NCBI GenBank assembly: GCA_016946835.1
Contig: JACVTC010000323.1
Location: 1 to 46,045, forward strand
Length of the DNA stretch: 46,045 bases
From: Neocallimastix lanati (nom. inval.)
Lineage: Eukaryota; Neocallimastigomycota; Neocallimastigomycetes; Neocallimastigales; Neocallimastigaceae
Reading direction: 5' to 3'
Of the stretch, positions 24,138 to 34,922 are shown piece by piece. Position 1 is the first letter of the stretch; the number at the start of each line of letters is the position of its first letter. A program made the translations under genes and the position numbers. The notes below the pieces were generated by a model, which worked only from the letters and a program-made list of their open reading frames with translations, ran no database searches and was not told the DNA's origin.

Positions 24138-25375
24138 GGCTTATTGTTATTATTAATATTATTGATACTAAGCTTTCCTTCTTCTTCCATTATGGCTAAT
24201 TCACGATAAGAATATGGACAATCTTGTAATTTATGCCCGAATTGATTGCATTTAAAACATTTTAATGTTTTACTATTATTATTAATATAATTGTTATTAT
24301 TGACATAATTATAATTATTATTTTTAGCTTGTTTATTCAAATTTCTATCATTGTTTACATTGTTTGTGAGGAATCTTTCATTATTAATATTATTATTGCT
24401 ATTACTATTATATCTCGTATTATTGAAGTTATTAATTTTATTAAGATTATTATCATTTTTCAAATAATTATTATTGAAATTGTTCCTATAGTAACTGTCA
24501 AAATTATTAAAATTATTATTATAAAAATTGTTATAAGGGTCATATTGAGAATTGTTATTGTTTAATCCGTGATTAAATCGGTTATTGTATTCATTATTAT
24601 TATAAAGATTAGAATAAGTATTATAATAATTATTATACTTTCTATTATATCTATAATTCATATTTCCATTGTTATTAGAAATATTGAAGGATTTATTATT
24701 AGTATAAAGGACGGGATTTATGTTATTATCAAAAGTGTCATAATAAGGATTATTGTGTAAGAAATTAAAAGGAGAGCTATTGGGCATATAATAAGGATTG
24801 TATTGAAAACTAGTATTTTCATTTCCCAGAGCCATTATTATGTTATTCGAAATGCTTGGTGCTTCAGTTGCATTTTCGGCTAATTCAGCAATTTGGAGTG
24901 CCTCTTCAAGTGTATCTGGTTGAGCAGTAATTACTTGGGTTCTGGCAAAAGGTCTACTTGATATAGAATTACAATAATCTTTAATTGTGATAAATTCCTG
25001 GGATTCAGGGTTTAATGAATTATGTAAGTTATTATATCTCCAATTAAAATCCCTAATAGTTTCGTTTCTTCTTATTTTGAGTGCCTTTAAATTAAAGCAT
25101 TTTTCTTGTTGGGTAACCTCCAGATAATCTTCAATAGCAGTTTTCATTTCGTTAATATTGGGATAAGTAACATCATCACCATCTATAGTCTTAAGGTCTT
25201 CGAGTATACCCTTAAGACGTCCCTGAACGCACTCTTTTGCCCACGCGAAAATCCATTTTGGTTCCTCAATGTTAGCAAGTTCCATAATTCTTTGGAACTC
25301 CTCGGCCCAACTTTCTATATCCCTATCATGATTTCCTAATCTAGGAATCATACGGGAAATTTCACTGATTTTCAT
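24128..25375 (-). CDS. gag: Element A Gag with zinc knuckle
   Basis: 415 residues. The N-terminal half is a retrotransposon Gag domain (IESWAEEFQRIMELANI, LKALKIRRNETIRDFNWRYNNLH) homologous to the Gags of D and E. It is followed by about 170 Asn/Tyr-rich residues, a CCHC knuckle (CFKCNQFGHKLQDC) near residue 380 and a short tail ending KPLN. The frame is uninterrupted, unlike pol, so A could still supply Gag. It ends at the frameshift heptamer. The Asn-rich part is probably disordered and comes from trinucleotide expansion. The start was chosen as the first ATG after the T-rich leader. Confidence 0.92.
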   Translation of the reverse strand: MKISEISRMIPRLGNHDRDIESWAEEFQRIMELANIEEPKWIFAWAKECVQGRLKGILEDLKTIDGDDVTYPNINEMKTAIEDYLEVTQQEKCFNLKALKIRRNETIRDFNWRYNNLHNSLNPESQEFITIKDYCNSISSRPFARTQVITAQPDTLEEALQIAELAENATEAPSISNNIIMALGNENTSFQYNPYYMPNSSPFNFLHNNPYYDTFDNNINPVLYTNNKSFNISNNNGNMNYRYNRKYNNYYNTYSNLYNNNEYNNRFNHGLNNNNSQYDPYNNFYNNNFNNFDSYYRNNFNNNYLKNDNNLNKINNFNNTRYNSNSNNNINNERFLTNNVNNDRNLNKQAKNNNYNYVNNNNYINNNSKTLKCFKCNQFGHKLQDCPYSYRELAIMEEEGKLSINNINNNNKPLN

Positions 25376-25990
25376 CTTAAAATAAATTTTTTTTTTTTTT
25401 TATAAATAAAAGTTATTTAATAATATAAAATTGAGAAAATATATATATATATATATATATTATAAAAAGGTTATTTAATAATATAAAATTGAATATATAT
25501 ATATATTTTTATAAAAAATATTTAATAATATAAAATTGAGGAAAAAAAAATTATTTAATAATATAAAATTGAAAAAAAAATTTTTTTTTTTTTTTTTTTT
25601 ATATATATATAAAAATAATTATTTAATAATATAAAAATAAAAAATTTTATTATTATTATTTTTTTTTTAATAAAAATATTATTTAAAAATATAAAGATTG
25701 TGTAACAATATCTTATGCCACACAAAATATTTTTATGAGAAAGCTAATAAAAAATTTTTTTTTTTTTTTTTTTTTTTTATAAAAAATATAAACGAAAGAT
25801 TTAATAAAAAAGTAAATTTAAAATAAGTTTCCTCTGAAACTTTTACAAAAGTAATAAAAATAATAAATTTAAGTTTCCTCTGAAACTTCTTTAAAAAAAA
25901 TAAAATCTTTGTTTCCTCTGAAACAAAATATAAAAAAATCTATTCTTTATAATATTAATTTATGTGTTTATTTCATATTTTTGTGTGTGC
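25376..25990 (-). other. Element A 5' leader
   Basis: An AT-rich 615-bp leader without an ORF, with a TA repeat (about 25439-25460), T-runs, five copies of a TTATTTAATAATATAAAATTG-like phrase at 25413-25640, and three tandem hairpins at 25825-25926. Confidence 0.7.
25825..25926 (-). repeat. Three hairpins with conserved CTCT loop in the A leader
   Basis: Plus strand AAGTTTC-CTCT-GAAACTT occurs at 25825-25842 and 25871-25888, and TTGTTTC-CTCT-GAAACAA at 25909-25926. The third has changed both arms and still pairs (7 bp each), which argues for RNA structure. Confidence 0.75.
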
Positions 25991-26007
25991 GCCCGGATTC
26001 TCCACCA
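25991..26007 (-). promoter_or_regulatory. tRNA-type primer binding site of element A
   Basis: Plus strand GCCCGGATTCTCCACCA looks like a tRNA 3' end with CCA; the minus strand starts TGGTGGAGAATCC, 5 nt from the LTR. The same 17 nt are in element E (30006-30022). Confidence 0.8.
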
Positions 26008-26012
26008 ATTTC

Positions 26013-26717
26013 TGATATGGGCACAGATCACACACAATATTTTAAAAACACAATATTAAATATTATAAATAAATTTTTATTAGTTTAAAAGTATTTTATA
26101 AATTTTTATTTTATTTTATTGTCGTCCTTTTTCAAAAGAAAGAAATTTTCTTCCTTTTATAGTTTTTTACATGAATCTTGAATTGAACAATAACATATAT
26201 ATTTATTTATATTATTCTATTATGAATGTTATTTTAATATTAATATATTTTAAAATTAACCTATTCTAAAGTATCTATTTTAAAATATAGTTGTATAATT
26301 ATTAATGATTTATTTATATTTAAAATTTTAACTATCTATTCTAATAATGTTTTAATTTATCAATTAATATATAATTTAATATTCTTGTAAATTATTAATA
26401 TTATATTCTCATAAAGTTTATTATTGTAAAAAGAATACAGAAAATAATAATCTATTTTATAGAAAATAATAAAAATAATAGTTAGTATTGTCAATCGATT
26501 TAATTTTATACAGAATTAAATATTTCTGTATTTATTTTATTAAAAACAATTTATAGATAATTATTTTTATTATAAATAATTTTATTATAAATAATTTTTT
26601 TTTTTATTATAACTATTTTAATTTTAAATAATTTCATTATTATAAACATTTTATATTTTTTTATTTTTATCATTATTATATATGCTTATTTGAGGTAAAT
26701 AAGCTAGTTCCGGATCA
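26013..26717 (-). repeat. 5' LTR of element A
   Basis: A copy of 779-1483 with one base difference noticed (GAAAATTTC against GAAATTTTC). Its last two bases form part of the S1 TSD. Confidence 0.93.
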
Positions 26718-26720
26718 TAT

Positions 26721-27619
26721 TGTAAGAATCTATAATTATTTGCTAACAAATAATTATATTTTCTTAGTTAAGTTATTATAACTATAACTTTATTTAATTA
26801 CATATAATATTTATTAAATTTATTTAATTTAATTTTAAATATTCATTAATTTAACAAAATTTATTTAATTAATTTTAAATAATATATTTACAATATGTTA
26901 AATTCTCTACTGTAACTAATATATTTTGTATTGTATTTTATTCTGTATTTTATAATGTATTCTGTATTTTATAATGTATTCTGTATTTTATAATGTATTC
27001 TGTATTTTATTAACTATTTAATTTTATATTTTTAATATAAGGATAAATTATATGATCGAAATATCTTTTATTATTTTATTCTTTTATTTTCGATCATTAG
27101 ATTGGAAAATCGGTTAATTAAGATTTTTTCCAATTACTTTTTAGAAGTAATCGGTTTTACTTAATTAATGCGATGATCGATATGGATAGAATATCGATCG
27201 AAAACTTATCTAGGTTTTTCTATCTAATCTTTTCCTAGATAAGAGATTTGTTAAGATTAGAAAACCCTTTCTTATTTAACCTTATTTTCATAAAAAAATA
27301 TAAATAAGGCTCTTGAGTTCTCTTTGAGAAATCAAGAGTTATTATTATAAAAAACATAGTTATAATAGTAACAATTTTATATTTTTTAACTTTAATAAAT
27401 TAATAAAAATATTTTATTCAAAAACATATTTTTAAAATCAATTTATACAAACAATTCTTTTCTTACTTTTTGTGTTATTATTATAATTAATTTTATAATA
27501 AACTCTACTCTAAAGGTAAAAAAAAATTTATTTTATTTTATTTTCTCAACTTAATGAATTAGTCGTTAAGTTGTAGTTAATAATTCTATTTTGAGTTAGT
27601 TCTTAATAGAATTATTACA
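26721..27619 (+). mobile_element. Solo LTR S1, same family as element H
   Basis: 899 bp matching the H LTR (43382-44277), TGTAAGAATC to ATTATTACA. The TSD CATAT is at 26716-26720 and 27620-27624; its first two bases are the end of the A LTR, so S1 landed after A. It has no internal region, and so arose by LTR-LTR recombination. Confidence 0.92.
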
Positions 27620-27625
27620 CATATA

Positions 27626-28091
27626 TGATACGATATTTTATTTATGTATCTAAATTAATATTTATTTATGGGCAATGACAATAAGGAATTATGACAAAAT
27701 AATATATTCTAATATTAAATAGAAATAACACATACAATAATACAAAATAAAGTAATAAATATATCTTTTTAATGTACTCTTTATTTATTATTAATTATTA
27801 ATTATTACATCAATTATTATTATTACTCTCTTACATAAATATTATAATTAATTATCTCAAATATACATAATATCTCTTTTTAACTATACTAAAATAAAAT
27901 ATAAAAATAGCTATTTATGTGAATTAATTTATCATAAGTATATACTTATAAATAAAAGAATTCTCCGTTTAATAATTATTATTCTAAAATTATATATATT
28001 ATTCTAAAATTATTATTGACCAATAATATTTAAGTATTTCTTTAACCTAAAGAATCTGCCTAAATACCATTTTTATAGTGGTCACGTATCA
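27626..28091 (-). repeat. 3' LTR of element E
   Basis: TGATACG to CGTATCA. It is uninterrupted and shows the empty site TTTAA used by F in the other copy. Confidence 0.92.
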
Positions 28092-28130
28092 AGACGCCCC
28101 CACTTAAATTAGACTTCGTCCCCTGAAGTC
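28092..28130 (-). promoter_or_regulatory. Polypurine tract and hairpin of element E
   Basis: Minus strand AAGTGGGGGCGTCT abuts the LTR. Plus-strand stem GACTTC 28112-28117 pairs with GAAGTC 28125-28130 around a 7-nt loop, as in element A. Confidence 0.72.
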
Positions 28131-28145
28131 TCTATAACCATATAA

Positions 28146-28189
<44 letters not shown>

Positions 28190-28209
28190 TTATTAAAATT
28201 TATTATTGG

Positions 28210-28269
<60 letters not shown>

Positions 28270-28401
28270 AATTAAATTTTTGAATTAATGATTATTATAA
28301 TTTTTGAAATTCGAAATCTTGAAATTTCGAATTAATTTAATTTAAATTATTGTTATATATATAATTATTTATTTATTAATACTTCATCATAATTAAATTA
28401 T
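28131..28401 (-). other. Element E 3' remnant between gag and polypurine tract
   Basis: Two long T-runs (about 28150-28188 and 28220-28261; A in the mRNA) and AT-rich sequence replace the whole pol gene. No coding remnant is seen. Confidence 0.65.
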
Positions 28402-29802
28402 TTATTTATTTTTTTTATTTCTATTATTATTATTTTTATTATTATTATTGTTATTGTTATTGTTATTGTTATTATTGTTTTTATTATAATTCATTTCGTT
28501 GTTATTAGTATTGTTATTATTAAAACCACTATTATTTCCTACTGAATTTATGTTTCTACTATATCCATTATTGTTTTTATTTATATTATTTCCAATTATA
28601 TTATCTTGAGTATTATCTATATTTGAATTAAACGTATTTTCTACACAATTATTATTTAAATTATTGTTGAAATTAATTTCATTTCCAATATTTACATCTT
28701 TATTTCCTTGCATATTATAATTTATACCATGATTATTGTATATTCTATTTTTTTTTGTATTCATATTCTCATTTAAACTACTGTTATTGTTATTGGTACC
28801 AAAATTTTTATTTAAATCATAATTACTTTTATTTAGATAATTATTTAAATTATTATAATTATTATTACCAAAATTATTATTTAAATTATAATTATTTCTA
28901 TAAATTTCTCTATTTCCATTATGCTTTTTACCAAAACTAATCATGTTATGATGATTTTCAGCAATATCACTATTTAAATTATAATTTCTACGATAATAAT
29001 TAATATAGTTTTTATTTCTATCATATGAATTAAATTTATAATTATAATTATTATGGTTTCCAGGTATAAAATTTCTTCTTTTATTTATTTCCAAAATTCC
29101 AGTTCTTTCTAATTCCGCTAATTCTTTAAACGAGTGTCTACAATTAATTGCTTTATGACCTAACTCATAGCATCTAAAGCACATAATTTTATTATTCTTA
29201 TTGTTTTTATTGCTATTTAATTTATTCATTTTGCAATTATTATTATTCCATTTTTGATTATTATTCTTATAAATATTATTTAAATTTAAATTTAATTTCT
29301 TTTCAATTCTTTCAACTTTTTCTGCATATTTGATAGCTTCTTTTATATCTTCGATTTCTTCTTCTAATATTCTTAAACAAGGATATATTCTGGACCTGAT
29401 TGAATTAACATAATTATTAACAGTAATTAATTTCTTTATATTACTATCAATATCATTATATTTTCTTAAGTATTTATAATTAAAATTACTAATTGATTCA
29501 TTTGAATTAATTTTTAAATTAATTAAGTTCCAATATTTTACGCTTGATGTTATTTCTAGATATTCTTCTAAGGCTATTTTTATTTCTTTTAAGCTAGGAA
29601 CCTGATTATTTTTTTCCTTTAATTCATCAAGAACATACCTAATTTCTTTATTTACACATTCTTTACATAAAATAAATCTTCTTTCTTGTTCTTTTATATT
29701 CCATAATTCAAATAACTCAGTTAATTCTTCTATCCACTCATTAATATCATTATTATAATTTTCTAATAATGGTAACGTATTTAATATCTTAAAAACATTC
29801 AT
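28402..29802 (-). CDS. gag: Element E Gag (only protein of the element)
   Basis: 466 residues. The Gag domain at 1-180 (INEWIEELTELFELWNI, LINLKINSNESISNFNYKYLRKYN) is related to the Gags of A and D. The CCHC knuckle (CFRCYELGHKAINC) sits in the middle, near residues 209-222, followed by about 235 Asn-rich residues with some Tyr and Lys, ending in a polyAsn tract. In A and D the knuckle is close to the C terminus and the ORF ends at TTTAAAC; E has neither that ending nor a pol frame. The tail may be fused remains of the N-rich region between gag and protease. The open frame suggests the Gag is still useful to the element. Confidence 0.9.
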   Translation of the reverse strand: MNVFKILNTLPLLENYNNDINEWIEELTELFELWNIKEQERRFILCKECVNKEIRYVLDELKEKNNQVPSLKEIKIALEEYLEITSSVKYWNLINLKINSNESISNFNYKYLRKYNDIDSNIKKLITVNNYVNSIRSRIYPCLRILEEEIEDIKEAIKYAEKVERIEKKLNLNLNNIYKNNNQKWNNNNCKMNKLNSNKNNKNNKIMCFRCYELGHKAINCRHSFKELAELERTGILEINKRRNFIPGNHNNYNYKFNSYDRNKNYINYYRRNYNLNSDIAENHHNMISFGKKHNGNREIYRNNYNLNNNFGNNNYNNLNNYLNKSNYDLNKNFGTNNNNSSLNENMNTKKNRIYNNHGINYNMQGNKDVNIGNEINFNNNLNNNCVENTFNSNIDNTQDNIIGNNINKNNNGYSRNINSVGNNSGFNNNNTNNNEMNYNKNNNNNNNNNNNNNNKNNNNRNKKNK

Positions 29803-30005
29803 CTTTAAAAAATTTTATTTATTCTTATATATTTTTTTATTATAATTTTCTATTTCAATTTAATATTATTATAACTATTACTATTATAATTATTAGTAAC
29901 TAATTTAAACTAATTAAATTCTTTTTATATACATACTAAATAATATTTATTATATAGACGTATTATTTTATTAATATTATTTTCATATTATTTTGCTATT
30001 GTCAC

Positions 30006-30022
30006 GCCCGGATTCTCCACCA
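30006..30022 (-). promoter_or_regulatory. tRNA-type primer binding site of element E
   Basis: Plus strand GCCCGGATTCTCCACCA, 4 nt from the 5' LTR, identical to the A site. Confidence 0.8.
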
Positions 30023-30026
30023 AATT

Positions 30027-30466
30027 TGATACGATATTTTATTTATGTATCTAAATTAATATTTATTTATGGGCAATGACAATAAGGAATTATGACAAAA
30101 TAATATATTCTAATATTAAATAGAAATAACACATACAATAATACAAAATAAAGTAATAAATATATCTTTTTAATGTACTCTTTATTTATTATTAATTATT
30201 AATTATTACATCAATTATTATTATTACTCTCTTACATAAATATTATAATTAATTATCTCAAATATACATAATATCTCTTTTTAACTATACTAAAATAAAA
30301 TATAAAAATAGCTATTTATGTGAATTAATTTATCATAAGTATATACTTATAAATAAAAGAATTCTCCGTTTAATAATTATTATTCTAAAATTATATATAT
30401 TATTCTAAAATTATATATATTATTCTAAAATTATTATTGACCAATAATATTTAAGTATTTCTTTAA
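30027..30466 (-). repeat. 5' LTR of element E, first part (split by F)
   Basis: Continues at 36827-36872 beyond F. It has one more TATTCTAAAATTATATATAT-like unit than the other LTR. Confidence 0.92.
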
Positions 30467-31117
30467 TGTTAAGTTGGTACTTAGATTAAAGGGTAAACTT
30501 GGTTGGAAGCCTTTAATCTAATAACCTTTTGATATTATTTTATTTTTATAAATTGATTTATTCAAATATAAAATATTATTTTATTATTAAACTTTTAATT
30601 AACTATATTTTTATTTAATATGTTTTATTATAAAGTTATCAGATTATTTGTAAATAATAATCTTACAAAGATTTAAAAAAGAATATTTTTTAGTTCTTTT
30701 ATATTTTGAAAAACAATATAAAATATTTAATAATATATTTTAATAAATACTAATTTAAAGATAACAATATAAAATATAATTTTAATATATAAAGTAATAG
30801 AATAATACATATATAATATAAGATAATAAAAATATATAAAATAATATAATTAATAAAAAACAATTTTTATAAATAATATTCAACTATATTAATTAATATA
30901 AAAAGGGATAATGTTAATTAATATGTAATACAATATTAATCAATTAATATATTAGGGGTTCAATAATGTATAAAAGGGATAATATTAATTAATATGTAAT
31001 ACAATATTAATTTGGTTATGAACGGTACAAGGATTTAAGGAGTACAAATTATATTTATAATTAAATTGTTATTTTTGTAGTATTAAATATAAATTAATTT
31101 GTATCAAATCCTTGACA
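30467..31117 (-). repeat. 3' LTR of element F
   Basis: TGTTAAG to CCTTGACA; equal in length and apparent sequence to 36171-36821. Confidence 0.95.
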
Positions 31118-31153
31118 ACGCTCTCTCCAAGAATTCGCATTCCAGGCGAATTC
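31118..31153 (-). promoter_or_regulatory. Polypurine tract and conserved hairpin of element F
   Basis: Minus strand TTGGAGAGAGCGT abuts the LTR. Plus-strand stem GAATTCG 31131-31137 pairs with CGAATTC 31147-31153 around a 9-nt loop with CTGG in the mRNA sense. It has one more base pair than B and C, at a position where both arms changed. Confidence 0.75.
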
Positions 31154-31300
31154 AAGAATACTAATATTTTTGATATTAGTTTATTCAAAAGAGTACTCAA
31201 GAAGTATTTGAAATTCACTTGAACATAAATGTTCAATTGGCCATGTGAATTTCAAATTAGTTGGAGAAATAAATTGTGTTGAATATATATTTTTAAAGAA

Positions 31301-31346
<46 letters not shown>

Positions 31347-31352
<6 letters not shown>

Positions 31353-34300
31353 ACTATATGAGATCGAGACTGGTTTCCTATTATTATTAATGTATTTAAT
31401 AAAAATATTTTGGTTTCTTGGATTATCTTCAACTTCAGAAGAAGATACCCAATTATAGGAGGAACGATATTTATAACGGATTTTATATTCGTATTGTTTC
31501 TTCTTATAGTTAGTTCTAAAACCCGCAATTTCAATAATATCCTTAATAGACTCAGGATCTTTATATCGTTTTCTAAACTTTTCAGGCACTGGTGTGAATG
31601 GTTCGAGTTCAGAGACGTGGAAAACATTATGATGCTTAGGAAAGGGTGAATTTTTAAGTTCAATTTCATAATTATTATTATGTAAAACATTGGTTACTTT
31701 GTATGGACCAAATTTGCATGGAGCTAGTTTTGAGCATGATTCTATATTTAACGAAGGAGGAGCTTGAATCCACACCAAATCGTCAATGTTGTAAGAAGGA
31801 GCGGTAATTCTTTTTCTATCAGCAGAACGTTTATATAGCTCTTGGGATCGGAGAAGAACTTCTTTAACATGATTAAAACTTTCATAAACTTTTTGAACCA
31901 TTTTATGATTAATGTTACAAGTAGGGAGTAGTGTATATTCATCCATGTAAGGATGAAATCCATAGTTGATAAAAAAGGGAGTTTCGTTAGTGGAAGGGTG
32001 AATTGAGTTGTTATAAGCAAATTCAGCAAGTGGAAGAAAATCAACCCAATCATCATGATAGAAAGATCTTGAGAAACAGCGAAGGTATTGTTCGATGAAA
32101 GAATTGCATCGTTCAACTTGACCTACGGTTTCATGGTGGTCAGTAGTAGCTATTTTCGATTTAATATTTAATAAGAATAGAAATTCTTGCCAAAGTTCAC
32201 TCGTAAACTGTGAACCTCTATCCGTAATAATATCATAGGGTAGACCATGGAGCTTATAGATATTATTGATAAAAGCTTTGGCTGTTTGTACGGAATTTGG
32301 AATATCTTTGAAGGGAATAAGGTGTATCATTTTTGAAAATCTATCAACTACAACCATAATCACCGCATTACCTTTGGATGGTGGAAGACCACATAAGAAA
32401 TCAATTTCGATTGATTTCCAAGGTCTTTCTGGAACGTCAAGCGGTTGAAGTAACCCAAATTTTCGGTGCCTAGATTTTTTGTTTCTCATACATGTTTCAC
32501 ACGACTTTACAAAATTCTTAACATCATCTTCCATCTTGGGCCACCAAAAGTTTCTTGAGATCAACTCCAAAGTTCTTTTGACACCAAAATGACCCGCAGC
32601 AGGTTTCTCATGATAACGAGTTAAAATATCTAAACGAAGTTGATCTGGTATGTAAATAAGATTGTTGTATAATATTAAATCATTTTCTAATTTAAACTTA
32701 TTCATTTTGCGAAATGGTTTATAAGGGAAACCTTGAGAGACATTATTTTCAGAAAAATATATACGAAGATCCTCAGCAACCTTATCATTCTTTAAGTTTA
32801 TTTTAATATTATTGAGAAGATCGTTAGTTATACTAATTAAACATGGGATTTTACCAATATTCTTACTGTCTAAGATAAACTCAGGTTTATCCTCTATATC
32901 TTCCTTTTGGTAGTCTGGTCTTCTGGATAACGAATCGGGTTTGCCATTCTTTTTACCTTGGCGATAGATAAGTTCAAAGTCGTATTCTTGGAAGAATAGA
33001 TGCCAACGATGTTGACGTTGATTACCTATCTTCCCTCCAAGGGTATATAGAAGATTTCTATGGTCAGTAAAAACTTTAATCTTGAATTTAGCACCTAACA
33101 AAAGGTGACGCCATGATGAGAAAGCTTCTTTAATTGATAAAAGTTCCTTATCGGTAATCGAATAGTTTATTTCGGCATTGTTAAGACTACGAGAAAAATA
33201 AGCAATAGGATGAAGCTTATTATCATTATCATACTGGGAAAGAACTGCTCCAATAGCAAAGTTACTAGCATCGCACTCAACAATAAAAGGTTTTGTTAAG
33301 TCAGGATGCATGAGGAGAGGGGAAGAAGTTAAACGTTTTTTGAGAATTGAGAAGGAGGTATCACAATCTTTAGACCAAACAAATTTCCTTCCTTTCTTGG
33401 TTAAAGCATGCAAAGGTTTAGCAATAGCAGCAAAATTCCTTACGAATCTTCTATAGTAATTGCAAAGACCAAGAAACCTTTGAACCTCTTTTACGTTTTT
33501 TGGAATGGGCCATTCTTTGATTGATTTGATCTTCTTTGGATCAGTGGACACACCAGAACCAGAAATGATATGTCCAAGGAATTCGACTTCCTCTTTATCG
33601 AATTCACATTTCGAAAGTTTAGCATATAAATTATTGTCAATAAGCTTTTTGAGAACCTCACGTACAGTTTGATGATGATCATCTAATGAATTAGAATAAA
33701 TTAGAATGTCATCTAGGTAGAGTATTACCGATTTCTCTAAGAATGGACGAAGGACAGAGTTAATAAAAGATTGGAAGATTGCAGGTGCATTTTTAAGACC
33801 AAATGGCATTACTAAATATTCGTAATGTCCATACTTAGTACGGAAAGCTGTTTTATATTCATCGCCTTCCTTTATACGAATTAAATTATATGCGGAGCGC
33901 AAGTCCAATTTAGTAAAGTACTTGGCTCCTTTGACTCGTTCAATAATGTCGTTGATGAGCGGTAAAGGATAGGAATTTCTAATAGTAACCGCATTTAAAC
34001 GTTTGTAGTCAACGCAGAGTCGGAGAGAACCATCACTCTTTTTTTGAAAGAGAACAGGATAGCCGGCTGGGGAGTGAGATTCTCTAATAAATCCTTTCTT
34101 TTCGTTTTCCTTTATGTAATCTTTTAAAACTTCTGATTCTTCCAATGTAAGCGGGTAGATTGGTCCATAATGTAAAGTAGCACCTGGTTGAAGATTGATC
34201 TCACAGTCCGATAAACGATGGGGAGGAAGCTTATCTGCTTCCTTTTTACTGAAGACTATTGCAAGGTCTTTATACTGTTCAGGAATACGCTCAATATCAA

Positions 34301-34823
34301 GTTCTTCAGAATCCTCTGATACCTTATTTGAAAGAAAAGAATAGATTAAAAAGTTGTAATTATAGGGTAATCCGTCATAAAAATTAATTGAATTCGCATT
34401 TTGTTTAAAATTCTTTATAATTCTTGATTTAAATTTTGAGATTTTAAAAGTAGAGTAAAGATAATGATTATCATAACTAAAATGTATTTTATAGTTTTTC
34501 ATAAATTGATTTCCAAGGAGTAAATCCACTGGAATATGTTTTGACACAAGGAATTTTTCTTTAAATTTGATTAAATGAAACGTATTGTTAATTTTGATTT
34601 TTAGTTGAAAATTTAAAGACACAAATTCATTAATGGAATCTGTATCACCACTAATACCTTTTATATATATTTTATTATTAAGTTTTTGAGGTACAAGATT
34701 TAACCGAGAGATTAAATTGGTAGAAATAAAATTGCAGTAAGAACCACAATCTAACATTGATTTGGTTTGTAATTTAATGTTTTTGTTCCTTTTGTTTATT
34801 GTTGGGATAAATGATTTAAACAA
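31347..34823 (-). CDS. pol: Element F Pol: protease, RT, RNase H, integrase, chromodomain-like tail
   Basis: 1158 residues in the open frame, which has no ATG at its start (TTG) and is reached by -1 frameshifting at 34916-34922; the frame is open throughout from there. The protease motif is D-C-G-S near residue 25 with LLLGNQF later. RT has RLCVDYKRLN and YLDD near 369. RNase H has ECDAS, FTDHR and PDSLSRR. The integrase zinc site has GHFGVKRT and CETC near 775. The catalytic core shows VVVDRFSK, ITDRGSQF and VGQVERCN with D-35-E spacing. A C-terminal module ([24 protein letters not shown]) leads into a chromodomain-like stretch (KYEYKIRY-type strand, NWVSSSEV) that has lost the usual WKGY. 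No disabling change is seen. Confidence 0.95.
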
Positions 34824-34889
34824 AAAGAAAGAATTAGGAAGAGGAGGGTTTAAAGTTGGATAATTATATTGAATAGTTTTAATCGGAGA

Positions 34890-34922
34890 GGACTTCTTGG
34901 GAAGTCCATTATCTAGTTTTTT
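34890..34922 (-). promoter_or_regulatory. Gag-Pol -1 ribosomal frameshift signal of element F
   Basis: Minus-strand A AAA AAC (34922-34916) is in the gag frame directly before TAG. An 8-nt spacer leads to a perfect 7-bp hairpin GGACTTC (34907-34901), loop CCAA, GAAGTCC (34896-34890). The -1 frame opens into pol. Confidence 0.87.

Noticed and set aside
25991-26007. Naming the primer tRNA of A, D and E
   Set aside because: The 3' end sequences do not match a tRNA I can identify with confidence without the genome's tRNA set.
31181-31690. 169-residue minus-strand ORF
   Set aside because: Out-of-frame shadow of the F pol 3' end and its poly(T) region.
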